From NCBI GenBank assembly GCA_910579515.1, contig CAJTUV010000011.1, positions 28,715 through 92,714 of the forward strand: DNA of 64,000 nt, written 5' to 3'. Shown in pieces: positions 24,644-33,518 of the stretch (position 1 is the first letter of the stretch; each line of letters opens with the position of its first letter). The notes below the pieces were generated by a model. That model had not been told where the DNA came from and did not search any database. It saw only the letters and a list, made by a program, of their open reading frames with translations. This DNA comes from an uncultured Hungatella sp. (lineage in GTDB: Bacteria; Bacillota; Clostridia; Lachnospirales; Lachnospiraceae). The position numbers and the translations under genes are program-made.

Positions 24644-26452
24644 CTATTCTACAGATTCTTCAAATCCCTTTTTCTTCACAATCGCATATGCGTATGTACA
24701 AATAATCGGCATGTCGATGCAGTAAATCCGAATCTCATACACGCCCTCTTTAGCCGGAGCCGTATAGACGCCGTCTGATGTGATCTCTCCGCTTCCCGGC
24801 TCTGTCAATTCATATGCCACGCTGCAGCTATCCATGTTGTTATATTTTACATGGAAATAATGGCTCTCTTTTGTACCCATAACCACAGTAGGCGTATCTG
24901 TGGAAATGCTCTTGCCATTATAATTTTCCGCCAGCCCCAAATCATTTCCAGCCGGAAACTTGATGGCAATCCAGCGATAGGTCAGAACCAGGTAGTCCAC
25001 ATTTTCCAAAAGTCTTGCAGCCACAATAAAACTGCCTTTGTCATTCATGACCTTGATAGCCGTCTCTGCCTCTACCGCAGCAGTTTTCTCGCTCTTAAAC
25101 AAATCCGGATTCCCATATATCGTATTCTTGGCGCTGGCGTGCAGCGCCGCATCTTCGGTAATGTATTCATATCCAATGTCTACATATATATTTCCTTTTC
25201 CAAGACCGTGCATGATCTCACCAGAATAGCGAACATCGCCTCTTCTGGCAGACTCGCCTAAAGGAATCTCTAAAATCCCAGTAGCCACCTCTGGAGTCCG
25301 CCCTCCAGCCTGCTGCTGGCTCTGGTTTTCCGGCGCTTCCATGTGACCGCTTCCGCTTTTCAGCACCTGGGCATCCTTGATAAAATATTCCAGATATTCA
25401 TTGCGCAGCGCTTCTTTTGCAGGAGCTGTAATATAGCTTTTTACCTGCTTTTCCAAAACCTCTTCGATGATATAGGCGCTTTCTGTGCGGACCAGCTTTA
25501 AATCCGCCAGGCGCACATAGTCCTTATATCCGCCCATATTTCTCATCTCCAGGCTCATACGGCCAATCTCCTGGCTCACAAGCTCTCTGGGCTTGGCCCC
25601 AGAAATCATTACTTTCATGGAACAGGAACCGGCAATTTCCACAGCCGCCCCGTCCACATAGGCCCTGGCGCTTCCGCTCTTTAACAGCACAGAAGTATCC
25701 AGCATGGTCACATCCTGGGTCAAAAGCCAATATTCTTTTTTCACCCGCTCTCCATTGCCAAGGGAAATATCCTCCAGATTAATCTCAATCTCATGCTGTC
25801 CGTCCGGCGTCAGAAAAACCGGAACCTGTAGAATTCCATGATACGTCAATTTTTTATTTTCCGCAGAATGCTTTTCTGTCTCAATCTCCAGCTTTACATT
25901 CTTTCCACGGCAGACTGTGGCGGGCATCACCATCTTTACCGTAAAATCCTCGCTCTCTAAAAGGATTCCGCTGGTAAGAAACTCCGCTTCCATCTGATAC
26001 TGCTCCACAGCATCCGCCTGGTCCAGTAAAAACAACTGATAATTTTCACTAATCCGGTTATACTCGTATTCTTGTCCGTCCTCGCCAGCTCCCTGGTTCA
26101 TAGTATAAACAGTATGTACCGGCTCCTCTTTATAGCGCAGGCAAAGGCTGGCCAGATTGGACTTTAATGATTCAAAACCTTCAATGGCAGACAGTTTCTT
26201 CACAACAGAGGACTCCATCACGATTTCCCGTCCCAGGCCGTCAATGGCAACTCCGCTCTCCACCAGCAAAGATAAATCGTCCAGACTGAATACCCCGCAT
26301 CCGCAGACTACGCCTGCTCCATACATCAAGTTGTTGATAAATCTGCGCTTATTATTAAAGTATGTCTGTTCCGCCTGAAAATCTGCTGAGGTAAGCATCT
26401 TTCCCGGATAATATCGATTCCGCTCAAATGGGTATAATTTAGTATTCTTCAT
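24644..26452 (-). CDS. CIS-associated protein with conserved N-terminal motif and Ig-like tail
   Basis: The 602-residue protein is the first gene of the CIS transcription unit. Residues 9-53 carry a motif I know from many CIS loci, ERNRYYPGKMLTSADFQAEQ followed by YFNNKRRFINNLMYGAGVVCG. The middle part contains long beta stretches; residues about 510-590 form a bacterial Ig-like domain (SCSVAYELTEPGSGEI, DGVYTAPAKEGVYEI). No signal peptide is visible. Homologs with this N-terminus usually sit near baseplate genes with variable C-terminal domains, suggesting an exposed adaptor. ATG 26452 lies behind AAGGGGATGGAAT. Function is unknown; family membership by motif is fairly sure. Confidence 0.68.
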   Translation of the reverse strand: MKNTKLYPFERNRYYPGKMLTSADFQAEQTYFNNKRRFINNLMYGAGVVCGCGVFSLDDLSLLVESGVAIDGLGREIVMESSVVKKLSAIEGFESLKSNLASLCLRYKEEPVHTVYTMNQGAGEDGQEYEYNRISENYQLFLLDQADAVEQYQMEAEFLTSGILLESEDFTVKMVMPATVCRGKNVKLEIETEKHSAENKKLTYHGILQVPVFLTPDGQHEIEINLEDISLGNGERVKKEYWLLTQDVTMLDTSVLLKSGSARAYVDGAAVEIAGSCSMKVMISGAKPRELVSQEIGRMSLEMRNMGGYKDYVRLADLKLVRTESAYIIEEVLEKQVKSYITAPAKEALRNEYLEYFIKDAQVLKSGSGHMEAPENQSQQQAGGRTPEVATGILEIPLGESARRGDVRYSGEIMHGLGKGNIYVDIGYEYITEDAALHASAKNTIYGNPDLFKSEKTAAVEAETAIKVMNDKGSFIVAARLLENVDYLVLTYRWIAIKFPAGNDLGLAENYNGKSISTDTPTVVMGTKESHYFHVKYNNMDSCSVAYELTEPGSGEITSDGVYTAPAKEGVYEIRIYCIDMPIICTYAYAIVKKKGFEESVE

Positions 26453-26609
26453 ATTCCATCCCCTTCTTGATGTATGTACTTTCCAAAATTACGATTGTTT
26501 CAATTTTATCATAAATAAATGGTCCTATCCACTAGCCAAAAGGTTAGTCTCCATGTCGTACAGCCGCGAATTTTGTCGATTTTCCCTATCAAATTTCACG
26601 AAAAAATAA
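26453..26609 (-). promoter_or_regulatory. Upstream region of the CIS operon
   Basis: This 157-base gap should hold the promoter of the whole CIS operon. On the minus strand a TATGATAAAAT-like -10 stretch lies about 45 bases before the first ATG, without a good sigma-A -35. The plus strand carries TTGTCGAT at about 26573, one base from the Spo0A box TTGTCGAA. A regulated or alternative-sigma promoter would fit, but the evidence is weak. Confidence 0.35.
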
Positions 26610-26649
26610 GCTGTATGTGATGATATCTTGTCATATCATCACATACAGC
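26610..26649 (-). terminator. Rho-independent terminator of the atp operon
   Basis: A perfect 17-bp stem (GCTGTATGTGATGATAT and its complement) with a 6-base loop is followed on the minus strand by TTATTTTTT. It lies 7 bases past the atpC stop and separates the atp operon from the CIS operon, which is read in the same direction. Confidence 0.93.
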
Positions 26650-26656
26650 TATCTTT

Positions 26657-27055
26657 TTATCGTCTGGCGTCCAAACGGGTCAGCGCCCGCTTCAAAGCCA
26701 ATTCTGCACGGACCGTATCAATCTCTGCGCCATGGTTCTTGATTCTGCGCTCTGCGCGTACCCTGGCTTCCTCCGCACGTTTTATATCAATATCTTCTGG
26801 CCATTCTACCACCTCTGCCAGAATCCTGATCTCCTCTGGCAGAATTTCAATGAATCCAGCATGAAGAGCCGCCTTCTTCACCTCAGAATCCTCATGAATC
26901 CGAAGGATTCCCGGCGCTACAATAGCAGTCAGGGGAATATGGTTGGCGTATACGCCTATCTGGCCTTCTGTGGTGGTCAGCTCCACCATGCTGGCCTCCC
27001 CTGTATAAAACTCTTTATCAGGAGTCACTACCTGCAATTTGAACATATCCGCCAT
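26657..27055 (-). CDS. atpC: ATP synthase F1 epsilon subunit
   Basis: The 132-residue protein is the F1 epsilon subunit. It begins MADMFKLQVVTPDKEFYTGEASMVEL and has the family phrase TTEGQIGVYANHIPLTAIVAPGILRI in the beta domain, followed by the C-terminal helical hairpin rich in E, R and A that can inhibit ATP hydrolysis. Length is usual. The ATG follows GGAGGGTCAGAT and is 11 bases after atpD. It connects the rotating gamma subunit to the c ring. As the last gene of the operon it is directly followed by the strong terminator. Confidence 0.97.
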   Translation of the reverse strand: MADMFKLQVVTPDKEFYTGEASMVELTTTEGQIGVYANHIPLTAIVAPGILRIHEDSEVKKAALHAGFIEILPEEIRILAEVVEWPEDIDIKRAEEARVRAERRIKNHGAEIDTVRAELALKRALTRLDARR

Positions 27056-27066
27056 ATCTGACCCTC

Positions 27067-28458
27067 CTATTTCACTCGGGCAAGAACGTCGTCAATATTA
27101 CCTGCATTGAGGAAGTATCCTTCCGGAACATCGTCATGTTTTCCATCCAGGATTTCTTTGAAGCCCTGAATCGTCTCGCTAAGAGGAACATAGCGTCCTT
27201 CCAGACCCAAGAATTTTCCTGCCACGAAGAAAGGCTGAGACAAGAATCTCTGCACTTTTCTGGCTCTGGATACAGTCAGCTTGTCTTCCTCTGAAAGCTC
27301 ATCCATACCTAACATGGCAATAATATCCTGAAGCTCTTTATATTTCTGAAGCACCTGAATCACTCTCTGAGCCACCTCATAATGCTCCTCGCCAACAATA
27401 CGAGGGTCCAGAATTCTGGAAGTAGACTCCAACGGGTCCACAGCCGGATAAATACCCAGCTCTACAATGGAACGGCTCAATACCGTAGTCGCATCCAAGT
27501 GGGCAAATGTATTAGCAGGAGCCGGGTCTGTCAAGTCGTCAGCCGGCACGTAAACTGCCTGAACGGACGTGATAGAACCATTCTTTGTGGAAGTGATACG
27601 CTCCTGTAAAGCACCCATCTCTGTCTGCAAAGTAGGCTGATAACCAACTGCGGAAGGCATACGCCCAAGAAGAGCAGACACCTCAGAACCAGCCTGAGTA
27701 AAACGGAAAATATTGTCAATGAAAAGCAATACGTCTTTTCCGCCCTCATCACGGAAGTACTCTGCCATAGTAAGTCCTGTTAAGCCAACTCTCATACGGG
27801 CTCCCGGCGGCTCATTCATCTGACCAAATACCATGGTGGTTTTGTTAATAACCCCTGACTCCGTCATCTCATGGTACAAGTCGTTTCCCTCACGGGTACG
27901 CTCTCCAACACCGGTGAAAACAGAATATCCGCCATGTTCTGTGGCGATATTACGAATCAGCTCCTGAATCAATACTGTTTTGCCTACGCCGGCACCGCCG
28001 AACAACCCAATCTTGCCGCCCTTCTGATATGGGCAGAGAAGATCTACTACCTTGATGCCAGTTTCCAGAATCTCCGTCTCTGTAGCCTGTTCCTCAAAAG
28101 TAGGAGCTTTTCTGTGAATCGGAAGATGAGTCTCTACCTTTGGCTGTTCCTTATTATCAATCGCCTCACCCAGAACGTTAAAGATACGTCCCAGGGTCTT
28201 CTCTCCAACCGGAACCGTAATCGGCGCTCCGGTTGCCACAGCATCCATACCGCGGACCAGGCCGTCTGTACTGCCCATGGCGATACAGCGAACCGTATCA
28301 TCACCCAGATGCTGGGATACCTCGGCCACCAGAGTACCGCCTTCCTGCCGGTCAATCCTGATTGCCTCATTGATCTCTGGCAGCTTACCCTGGCTGAACT
28401 TAATATCCAAAACGGCACTGATGATCTGCGTGATCTTGCCTACGTTTTGTTCTGCCAT
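27067..28458 (-). CDS. atpD: ATP synthase F1 beta subunit, catalytic
   Basis: The 463-residue catalytic subunit has Walker A GGAGVGKTV, the catalytic Glu in GERTREGNDLYHE, the DELSEED motif region and the adenine-pocket end typical of beta chains. The start is ATG 28458 (MAEQNVGKITQIISAVLD) behind AAGGAGAAACAAG; the frame is open a little further upstream from a TTG. Three beta subunits alternate with alpha in the F1 head and make ATP from ADP and phosphate. It is between atpG and atpC, the standard order. Confidence 0.98.
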   Translation of the reverse strand: MAEQNVGKITQIISAVLDIKFSQGKLPEINEAIRIDRQEGGTLVAEVSQHLGDDTVRCIAMGSTDGLVRGMDAVATGAPITVPVGEKTLGRIFNVLGEAIDNKEQPKVETHLPIHRKAPTFEEQATETEILETGIKVVDLLCPYQKGGKIGLFGGAGVGKTVLIQELIRNIATEHGGYSVFTGVGERTREGNDLYHEMTESGVINKTTMVFGQMNEPPGARMRVGLTGLTMAEYFRDEGGKDVLLFIDNIFRFTQAGSEVSALLGRMPSAVGYQPTLQTEMGALQERITSTKNGSITSVQAVYVPADDLTDPAPANTFAHLDATTVLSRSIVELGIYPAVDPLESTSRILDPRIVGEEHYEVAQRVIQVLQKYKELQDIIAMLGMDELSEEDKLTVSRARKVQRFLSQPFFVAGKFLGLEGRYVPLSETIQGFKEILDGKHDDVPEGYFLNAGNIDDVLARVK

Positions 28459-28488
28459 CTTGTTTCTCCTTATTCTCAAATTTTCAAA

Positions 28489-29346
28489 TTACGATATGGC
28501 GTTTGCACCTGCCACAATCTCTGTAAGCTCCTGGGTAATCGCTCCCTGCCTTGCTCGATTGTACTGCAGGCTCAAATCCTCTATCATCTCTTCCGCGTTG
28601 CTGGTAGCGGAATCCATAGCCGTCATTCGGGCCCCGTTCTCACTGGCTACAGCCTCCAAAAGCGCTCCATAAATCAGGCTGCTCATATATTTGGGAACTA
28701 TGGAATCCAAAACTTCCTCATCCCCAGGCTCATAGGTCATAAGTGCCTGAGCCTTGGCCTCTTCCTTATTTCCATTATTTTCTATCTCCACAGGAAGGAG
28801 CTTTAAAAGTCTTGGAGTCTGTGAAGCCGCATTTTTAAAAGAGGTATATGACAGGTAGATCTCCCCTATCTTCCCCTGGGCAAATGCGTCCAGAAGCTCT
28901 AAAGTCACATCTGCTGCATCCCGATACAGGGGCTCATTAATTACTTCAGAATAATCCGCCTGAATCGTGAAACCCTTTCTTGCCAGTCCATCACGGCCTT
29001 TTCGGCCAATGGCATAGACATAAGTGTCCTCAGCAGGCAGCTCTGCACTGACAAGCTTCACAATATTATTGTTATATCCGCCAGCCAGTCCCCTGTTGGA
29101 GGTAATGACAACCACCGCCTTTTTCGGCGATTCTCCGGCCTTCAAATACTTGTGATTAATATTGCCGGATTTATGCAAAATAGAACATATGGTCTCATAC
29201 ATCATATTAAAATAGGGTTTTGAACTTTCGGCTTTTGCTCTGGACTTTTGCAGTTTTACCGTGGCTACCAGCTTCATGGCTTTTGTAATCTGCTCTGTGC
29301 TCTGGATACTGTCTCTCCTTCGCTTAATATCTCTCATAGATGCCAT
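28489..29346 (-). CDS. atpG: ATP synthase F1 gamma subunit
   Basis: The 285-residue central stalk subunit starts MASMRDIKRRRDSIQSTEQITKAM, the conserved N-terminal helix, and ends with SLQYNRARQGAITQELTEIVAGANAI, the conserved C-terminal helix. The centre holds ITSNRGLAGGYNNNI, also universal. It rotates within the alpha-beta head and links it to the c ring through epsilon. Start ATG 29346 follows CAGGTGAG. The spacing of 20 bases to atpA and 30 to atpD fits one transcript. Confidence 0.97.
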   Translation of the reverse strand: MASMRDIKRRRDSIQSTEQITKAMKLVATVKLQKSRAKAESSKPYFNMMYETICSILHKSGNINHKYLKAGESPKKAVVVITSNRGLAGGYNNNIVKLVSAELPAEDTYVYAIGRKGRDGLARKGFTIQADYSEVINEPLYRDAADVTLELLDAFAQGKIGEIYLSYTSFKNAASQTPRLLKLLPVEIENNGNKEEAKAQALMTYEPGDEEVLDSIVPKYMSSLIYGALLEAVASENGARMTAMDSATSNAEEMIEDLSLQYNRARQGAITQELTEIVAGANAIS

Positions 29347-29366
29347 CGATTACTCACCTGCTTTCT

Positions 29367-30869
29367 TTAGCGCTGTGCCTTACACTCTGCAATCGCCTTG
29401 CCTAATAACTCATCAATTTCCGGTGTAATCTCTTTGGTTTCCCGAATTTTTGCCGGAAGCTCCGGATACTTCGTATCAACAAACTTAAACAGCTCCTCCT
29501 GGAAATCCAGAATCTCATTGGTCGGAATATCCAGAAGATGTTTCCTTGTAGCCGCATAAATGATAATTACCTGATACTCTACCGCCATAGGTTTGTACTG
29601 AGGCTGTTTCAACACTTCCTTAATTCTCTCGCCCTGTGCTAACTGCTCCTTGGTAGCAGCATCCAAATCAGAACCGAACTGAGCGAAGGAAGCCATCTCA
29701 CGGTACTGAGCCAGCTCTACACGGATAGGTCCTGCAATCTTTTTCATAGCCTTAATCTGTGCATCACCGCCTACACGGGATACAGACAAACCAGCGTTGA
29801 TAGCCGGACGGAAACCAGAGTTAAACATCTCTGTCTCCAAATAAATCTGACCGTCTGTAATAGAGATTACGTTCGTCGGAATGTATGCGGATACGTCTCC
29901 AGCCTGAGTCTCAATAATGGGCAGCGCAGTAAGAGATCCTCCGCCTAAATCCTCAGAAAGACGGGAAGCACGCTCCAAAAGTCTGGAATGTAAGTAGAAT
30001 ACGTCTCCAGGATATGCCTCACGGCCAGGAGCTCTCTTTAAGAGCAGAGACAAGGTACGATAAGCCGCAGCGTGCTTGCTCAGGTCGTCGTATACCACTA
30101 AAACGTCTTCCCCGTTCTCCATCCACTCCTCGCCGATCGCACATCCTGCATAAGGAGCAATGTATTGCAGCGGAGCCAGGTCAGATGCAGTAGACACCAC
30201 AATGGTGGTATAATCCATAGCGCCAAACTCTTCCAGAGTCTTTACAATATTTGCCACAGTAGAAGCTTTCTGTCCAATGGCAACATAAATACAATGAACT
30301 CCCTGCCCCTTCTGGTTGATAATCGTGTCAATAGCGATAGCTGTCTTACCGGTCTGACGGTCGCCGATAATCAGCTCACGCTGTCCCCGTCCAATCGGAA
30401 TCATAGCGTCAATCGCCTTGATTCCAGTCTGAAGAGGTGTATCTACAGACTTTCTCTCAATTACGCCGTGAGCCACACGCTCGGTACGACGGAATTTGGT
30501 AGTCTCAATAGGACCCTTGCCGTCAATAGGCTGTCCCAATGCGTTTACAACTCGGCCTGTCATGGCGTCGCCTACAGGCACCTCAACAACTCGTCCGGTG
30601 GTCTTCACCGTGTCGCCTTCGCTGATTCTGCTGGTGTCGCCAAGCAGAACCGCGCCTACGTTATCTTCCTCCAGGTTCAGAACCATACCATAGATCTCTC
30701 CCGGAAATTCCAGAAGTTCTCCCTGCATGGCACTCTCAAGACCGTGGATACGGGCGATACCGTCGGCTACCTGGATCACGGTGCCTACGTTAGACACCTC
30801 AAGTTTGGTAGAATACTTCTCTATCTGTTCTTTGATCACAGAACTGATTTCTTCTGGCCTCAAATTCAT
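29367..30869 (-). CDS. atpA: ATP synthase F1 alpha subunit
   Basis: The 500-residue alpha chain has Walker A GDRQTGKTAIAID, the regulatory nucleotide site, and the phrase AYRTLSLLLKRAPGREAYPGDVFYLHSRLLERAS found in all alpha chains. The start MNLRPEEISSVIKEQIE at ATG 30869 is the usual one and lies 8 bases after AGAGGTG; an in-frame GTG 12 bases upstream overlaps that site and is unlikely. Three alpha subunits form the head with beta. Confidence 0.98.
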   Translation of the reverse strand: MNLRPEEISSVIKEQIEKYSTKLEVSNVGTVIQVADGIARIHGLESAMQGELLEFPGEIYGMVLNLEEDNVGAVLLGDTSRISEGDTVKTTGRVVEVPVGDAMTGRVVNALGQPIDGKGPIETTKFRRTERVAHGVIERKSVDTPLQTGIKAIDAMIPIGRGQRELIIGDRQTGKTAIAIDTIINQKGQGVHCIYVAIGQKASTVANIVKTLEEFGAMDYTTIVVSTASDLAPLQYIAPYAGCAIGEEWMENGEDVLVVYDDLSKHAAAYRTLSLLLKRAPGREAYPGDVFYLHSRLLERASRLSEDLGGGSLTALPIIETQAGDVSAYIPTNVISITDGQIYLETEMFNSGFRPAINAGLSVSRVGGDAQIKAMKKIAGPIRVELAQYREMASFAQFGSDLDAATKEQLAQGERIKEVLKQPQYKPMAVEYQVIIIYAATRKHLLDIPTNEILDFQEELFKFVDTKYPELPAKIRETKEITPEIDELLGKAIAECKAQR

Positions 30870-30902
30870 GAAGGTTCGCACCTCTTTCCTAATTTATAGT
30901 CT

Positions 30903-31451
30903 TTACACCAGCTGGACGTTTAAAAGCTCTCTCTTTAACTCATACAGCTGGGTTTTAATGCTGCTGTCAACGACTCTGTCACCGATGCGGATGATCATGC
31001 CGCCGATCAGGGATGGGTCTACATTATAGTTCATCTCGAATTCCACATATCGGGTTGTCGCTAATAATTTTTCCTTTACTCGTGTCTGTTGGGCGCTGGT
31101 TAACTCCACAGCGCTTGTCACAAACGCGGTTCCTATTTTCTTATATTCCTTTACCTGAGTGGTAAAATACGCAAAGATAGAAGGAATATCGTTCTGTCTC
31201 CCTTTGTCAACGACCGCTGCCAAAAAGCCCATCATCTCGTCCGAGACTCTTCCCTGAAAGACATTATGGATAATCCGAACCTTTTCCTCCTTCACAACCT
31301 GGGGATGGTTCAGAAGCTGTATCAGATCTTCATGCTCTTTCAGCACTTCCTGAAGCGCCAGCACTTCTTCATAGAGAACGTCCAGGCAATCCTTCTCCTG
31401 AGCGGCCTGAAACAGCGCGTCGCCGTATACTTTTGATACTAGCTTTGCCAT
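30903..31451 (-). CDS. atpH: ATP synthase F1 delta subunit
   Basis: The 182-residue protein matches the delta (OSCP) subunit: MAKLVSKVYGDALFQAAQEK at the N-terminus and the C-terminal SLIGGMIIRIGDRVVDSSIKTQL, the conserved family end. It joins the top of the F1 head to the b stalk. Its start overlaps the 3' end of atpF by 13 bases, so both are probably translated in a coupled way. Confidence 0.95.
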   Translation of the reverse strand: MAKLVSKVYGDALFQAAQEKDCLDVLYEEVLALQEVLKEHEDLIQLLNHPQVVKEEKVRIIHNVFQGRVSDEMMGFLAAVVDKGRQNDIPSIFAYFTTQVKEYKKIGTAFVTSAVELTSAQQTRVKEKLLATTRYVEFEMNYNVDPSLIGGMIIRIGDRVVDSSIKTQLYELKRELLNVQLV

Positions 31452-31960
31452 GTGCTCTCACCCATCTCCTTCAGAGTCTCTTCAATTAATGATTCCTGCA
31501 CCGTGGTGTCGATAGAGGCCGCAACTACCTTCCCCGCCATCAGGGAAGCAATAGATACCAGCTCCTGTTTCATATCGTCCAGAGCCTTCTTTTTCTCCAG
31601 CTCCACTTCATGATTCCCTCTCTCCACGATTCTCGCAGCTTCAGCTTTGGCCGCCTCTATGATCTCAGCCTCTCTGGCCTTGCCTTTTCTTCTGGCCTCT
31701 TCCAAAATCGCGTCCGCTTCCTTTGAAACCTCTCTCAGCTTACTCTCATACTCTGCCTTCATGGCCGCCGCTGCCTCTTTGTCCTGAGCGGCATCTGCCA
31801 GTTCGCCAGCTATCTTCTGTTTTCTTTTTTCCAGCACATTCCGCACCGGATTAAACAACAGATAAGACAGTCCGAAGAACAGGACAAAGATATTAAACGC
31901 CGTCCAGAAAGACTCGGAAAGCAACTGTGCGTCAAATCCTATCAAACGACTTAGTTCCAA
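31439..31960 (-). CDS. atpF: ATP synthase Fo b subunit
   Basis: The 173-residue peripheral stalk subunit has one N-terminal membrane helix (about 18-36, TAFNIFVLFFGLSYLLFN) and then a long charged helix (RKQKIAGELADAAQDKEAAAA onwards) that forms the dimeric stalk. The start is TTG 31960, 8 bases after AGGAGG, and reads MELSRLIGFDAQLL. Length is standard. It holds the F1 head against rotation through delta. Confidence 0.95.
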   Translation of the reverse strand: MELSRLIGFDAQLLSESFWTAFNIFVLFFGLSYLLFNPVRNVLEKRKQKIAGELADAAQDKEAAAAMKAEYESKLREVSKEADAILEEARRKGKAREAEIIEAAKAEAARIVERGNHEVELEKKKALDDMKQELVSIASLMAGKVVAASIDTTVQESLIEETLKEMGESTWQS

Positions 31961-31999
31961 GGATTTCGCCTCCTTTCTGCTCCTATCATGCCTGCTCTA

Positions 32000-32257
32000 T
32001 TATGCGCCGAAAGGCTTTACGAACATCAGAATGATAGCAACAACCAGACCGTACAAACCAGTGGTCTCAGCAACGGCCTGACCAAGAAGCATAGTGGAAG
32101 TGATGTCAGATTTTGCGCCAGGATTACGTCCAACAGCTGCAGCGCCCTGTCCGGCTGCGATTCCCTGTCCAACACCAGGTCCGATACCAGCGATCATCGC
32201 CAGACCTGCACCGATTGCGGAACAACCAAAAATAAAGTCCTGTCCAGAAATATTCAT
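32000..32257 (-). CDS. atpE: ATP synthase Fo c subunit with sodium-binding signature
   Basis: The 85-residue hairpin forms the rotor ring. Helix one has GIGPGVGQGIAAGQ with Pro27 and Gln31; helix two has LGQAVAETTGLYGLVVA with Val62, Glu64, Thr65 and Tyr69. The set P/Q/V/E/T-or-S/Y is the sodium-binding signature known from Ilyobacter and Acetobacterium c subunits, shifted by one residue. So the enzyme is probably driven by, or pumps, sodium ions. ATG 32257 follows TAGGAGGATTTTACT. Ion choice is inferred from conserved residues and not measured. Confidence 0.95.
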   Translation of the reverse strand: MNISGQDFIFGCSAIGAGLAMIAGIGPGVGQGIAAGQGAAAVGRNPGAKSDITSTMLLGQAVAETTGLYGLVVAIILMFVKPFGA

Positions 32258-32344
32258 AGTAAAATCCTCCTAAAAAATAGATAATTATTTTACCGCTGCT
32301 TCCAGCGGGAAATTTAAGTTTCTCATGCAGAAATGCCCAAGGCA

Positions 32345-33064
32345 TCACTCCATCTTGTCGTTTACGTAAACCATAGTCAGCATACAGAATACATAGGTTT
32401 GAATACAGCCAGAAAACAGATCGCAATACGCATGAAGCGCTGCCGGAATCGCAAGCTGTGCAAACCACGGCATCATGCCATACCACAGTCCCATAATAAT
32501 TACGCCTGAAAGCAGGTTTGCAAACAAACGCAGGGAAATGGATATGGGATTTGCTACCTCTCCGATCAAGTTAATCGGAAACAAGATCGGAATGGGCTGG
32601 AATAAACTCGTCACATGTCCAAAGCCTCGGTTCTTGATTCCCTGGTAGTTCACAATAAAGAAGGTAAACATACCCAGCAAAAATGTAACGCCAAAATCTG
32701 CCGTCGGAGCCCTTAAGCCAAAAAGGCCGCTTAGGTTGCAGAACAGAATGAATAAAAATATGGTCCCGATGTAATTGACAAATCGTTTTGCGTTATTACC
32801 CAGGATACCTTCCGCCATATTCTGCAACATTTCCATAGCATATTCCAATGCACACTGGAAGGTGCCCGGCGTATCGCTCTCACTGACGTTTTTCAGCTTT
32901 CTGCTGGCTATAAAGCCAATCAAAAGCAAGGTTGCCGTCAAAATCCATGCACCGATGGTGGTTGTGGTAATCCACAATTCCTGGCCAAAGGCATGATATT
33001 TGAGCACACCATGAATCATGAAGTCAGGTTCCTGAAGGCTCATCGGAATTTTCATCATTCCCAT
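32345..33064 (-). CDS. atpB: ATP synthase Fo a subunit
   Basis: The 239-residue membrane protein carries the a-subunit core, with the key arginine in PISISLRLFANLLSGVII and about five to six hydrophobic helices. It forms the ion half-channels against the c ring. The start at 33064 lies 8 bases after AGGAGG and overlaps the end of the atpI-like gene by 41 bases. The C-terminus ends in QTYVFCMLTMVYVND, the usual last helix. Confidence 0.96.
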   Translation of the reverse strand: MGMMKIPMSLQEPDFMIHGVLKYHAFGQELWITTTTIGAWILTATLLLIGFIASRKLKNVSESDTPGTFQCALEYAMEMLQNMAEGILGNNAKRFVNYIGTIFLFILFCNLSGLFGLRAPTADFGVTFLLGMFTFFIVNYQGIKNRGFGHVTSLFQPIPILFPINLIGEVANPISISLRLFANLLSGVIIMGLWYGMMPWFAQLAIPAALHAYCDLFSGCIQTYVFCMLTMVYVNDKME

Positions 33065-33518
33065 ATACTGTCCTCCTTTCTTCCATGATACTTTCCTTCC
33101 CCTCTTTTTGGATGTCAGGGAACAAAGTTCTGTGTGTTATGGGCTGGAGCAGGGCGCCAGCCTTGAGGCCCAAGGCCCCAATAATCATCGCTACCGCATC
33201 GATCTGTGGACGACTTCCAAGGAAAAACAGGACGATAATAAAAATCACCCTGCGAATCATAGACTGGACTACTGTGGTCTTATTGGCGTAGCTCTCATCC
33301 ATGCTGGCCGCAGCTCGTTCTGTTATACGAGCCATGTGAATCAACATGAATACATCCGCCACAAACCCACAAGCCAATCCAAGAAGCACAGGCAGCAAAG
33401 AAAATCCCATACGCTCCAAGCCGCTATGAAACACCGCTGCCAGTATCCCCAAAACCAATGTGTAGAGAAACATCCCGATTGACATTTCCAGAACCAACTG
33501 TTTTGTGCTCTTTGTCAT
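33024..33518 (-). CDS. AtpI-like membrane protein (ATP synthase subunit I family)
   Basis: The 164-residue protein has four hydrophobic segments (about 10-30, 37-60, 88-101, 106-125) in the layout of the ATP synthase I family, encoded just before atpB in many Clostridia. Such proteins help c-ring assembly or bind divalent ions near Fo. Its ATG overlaps the atpZ stop (ATGA) and its tail, rich in E, R and D, overlaps atpB by 41 bases. Family placement is by topology and position more than by sharp motifs. Confidence 0.78.
   Translation of the reverse strand: MTKSTKQLVLEMSIGMFLYTLVLGILAAVFHSGLERMGFSLLPVLLGLACGFVADVFMLIHMARITERAAASMDESYANKTTVVQSMIRRVIFIIVLFFLGSRPQIDAVAMIIGALGLKAGALLQPITHRTLFPDIQKEGKESIMEERRTVYGNDENSDEPSGT

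Noticed and set aside
27871..28806. Plus-strand frame of 311 codons
   Set aside because: Antisense to atpD/atpG, whose coding is beyond doubt.
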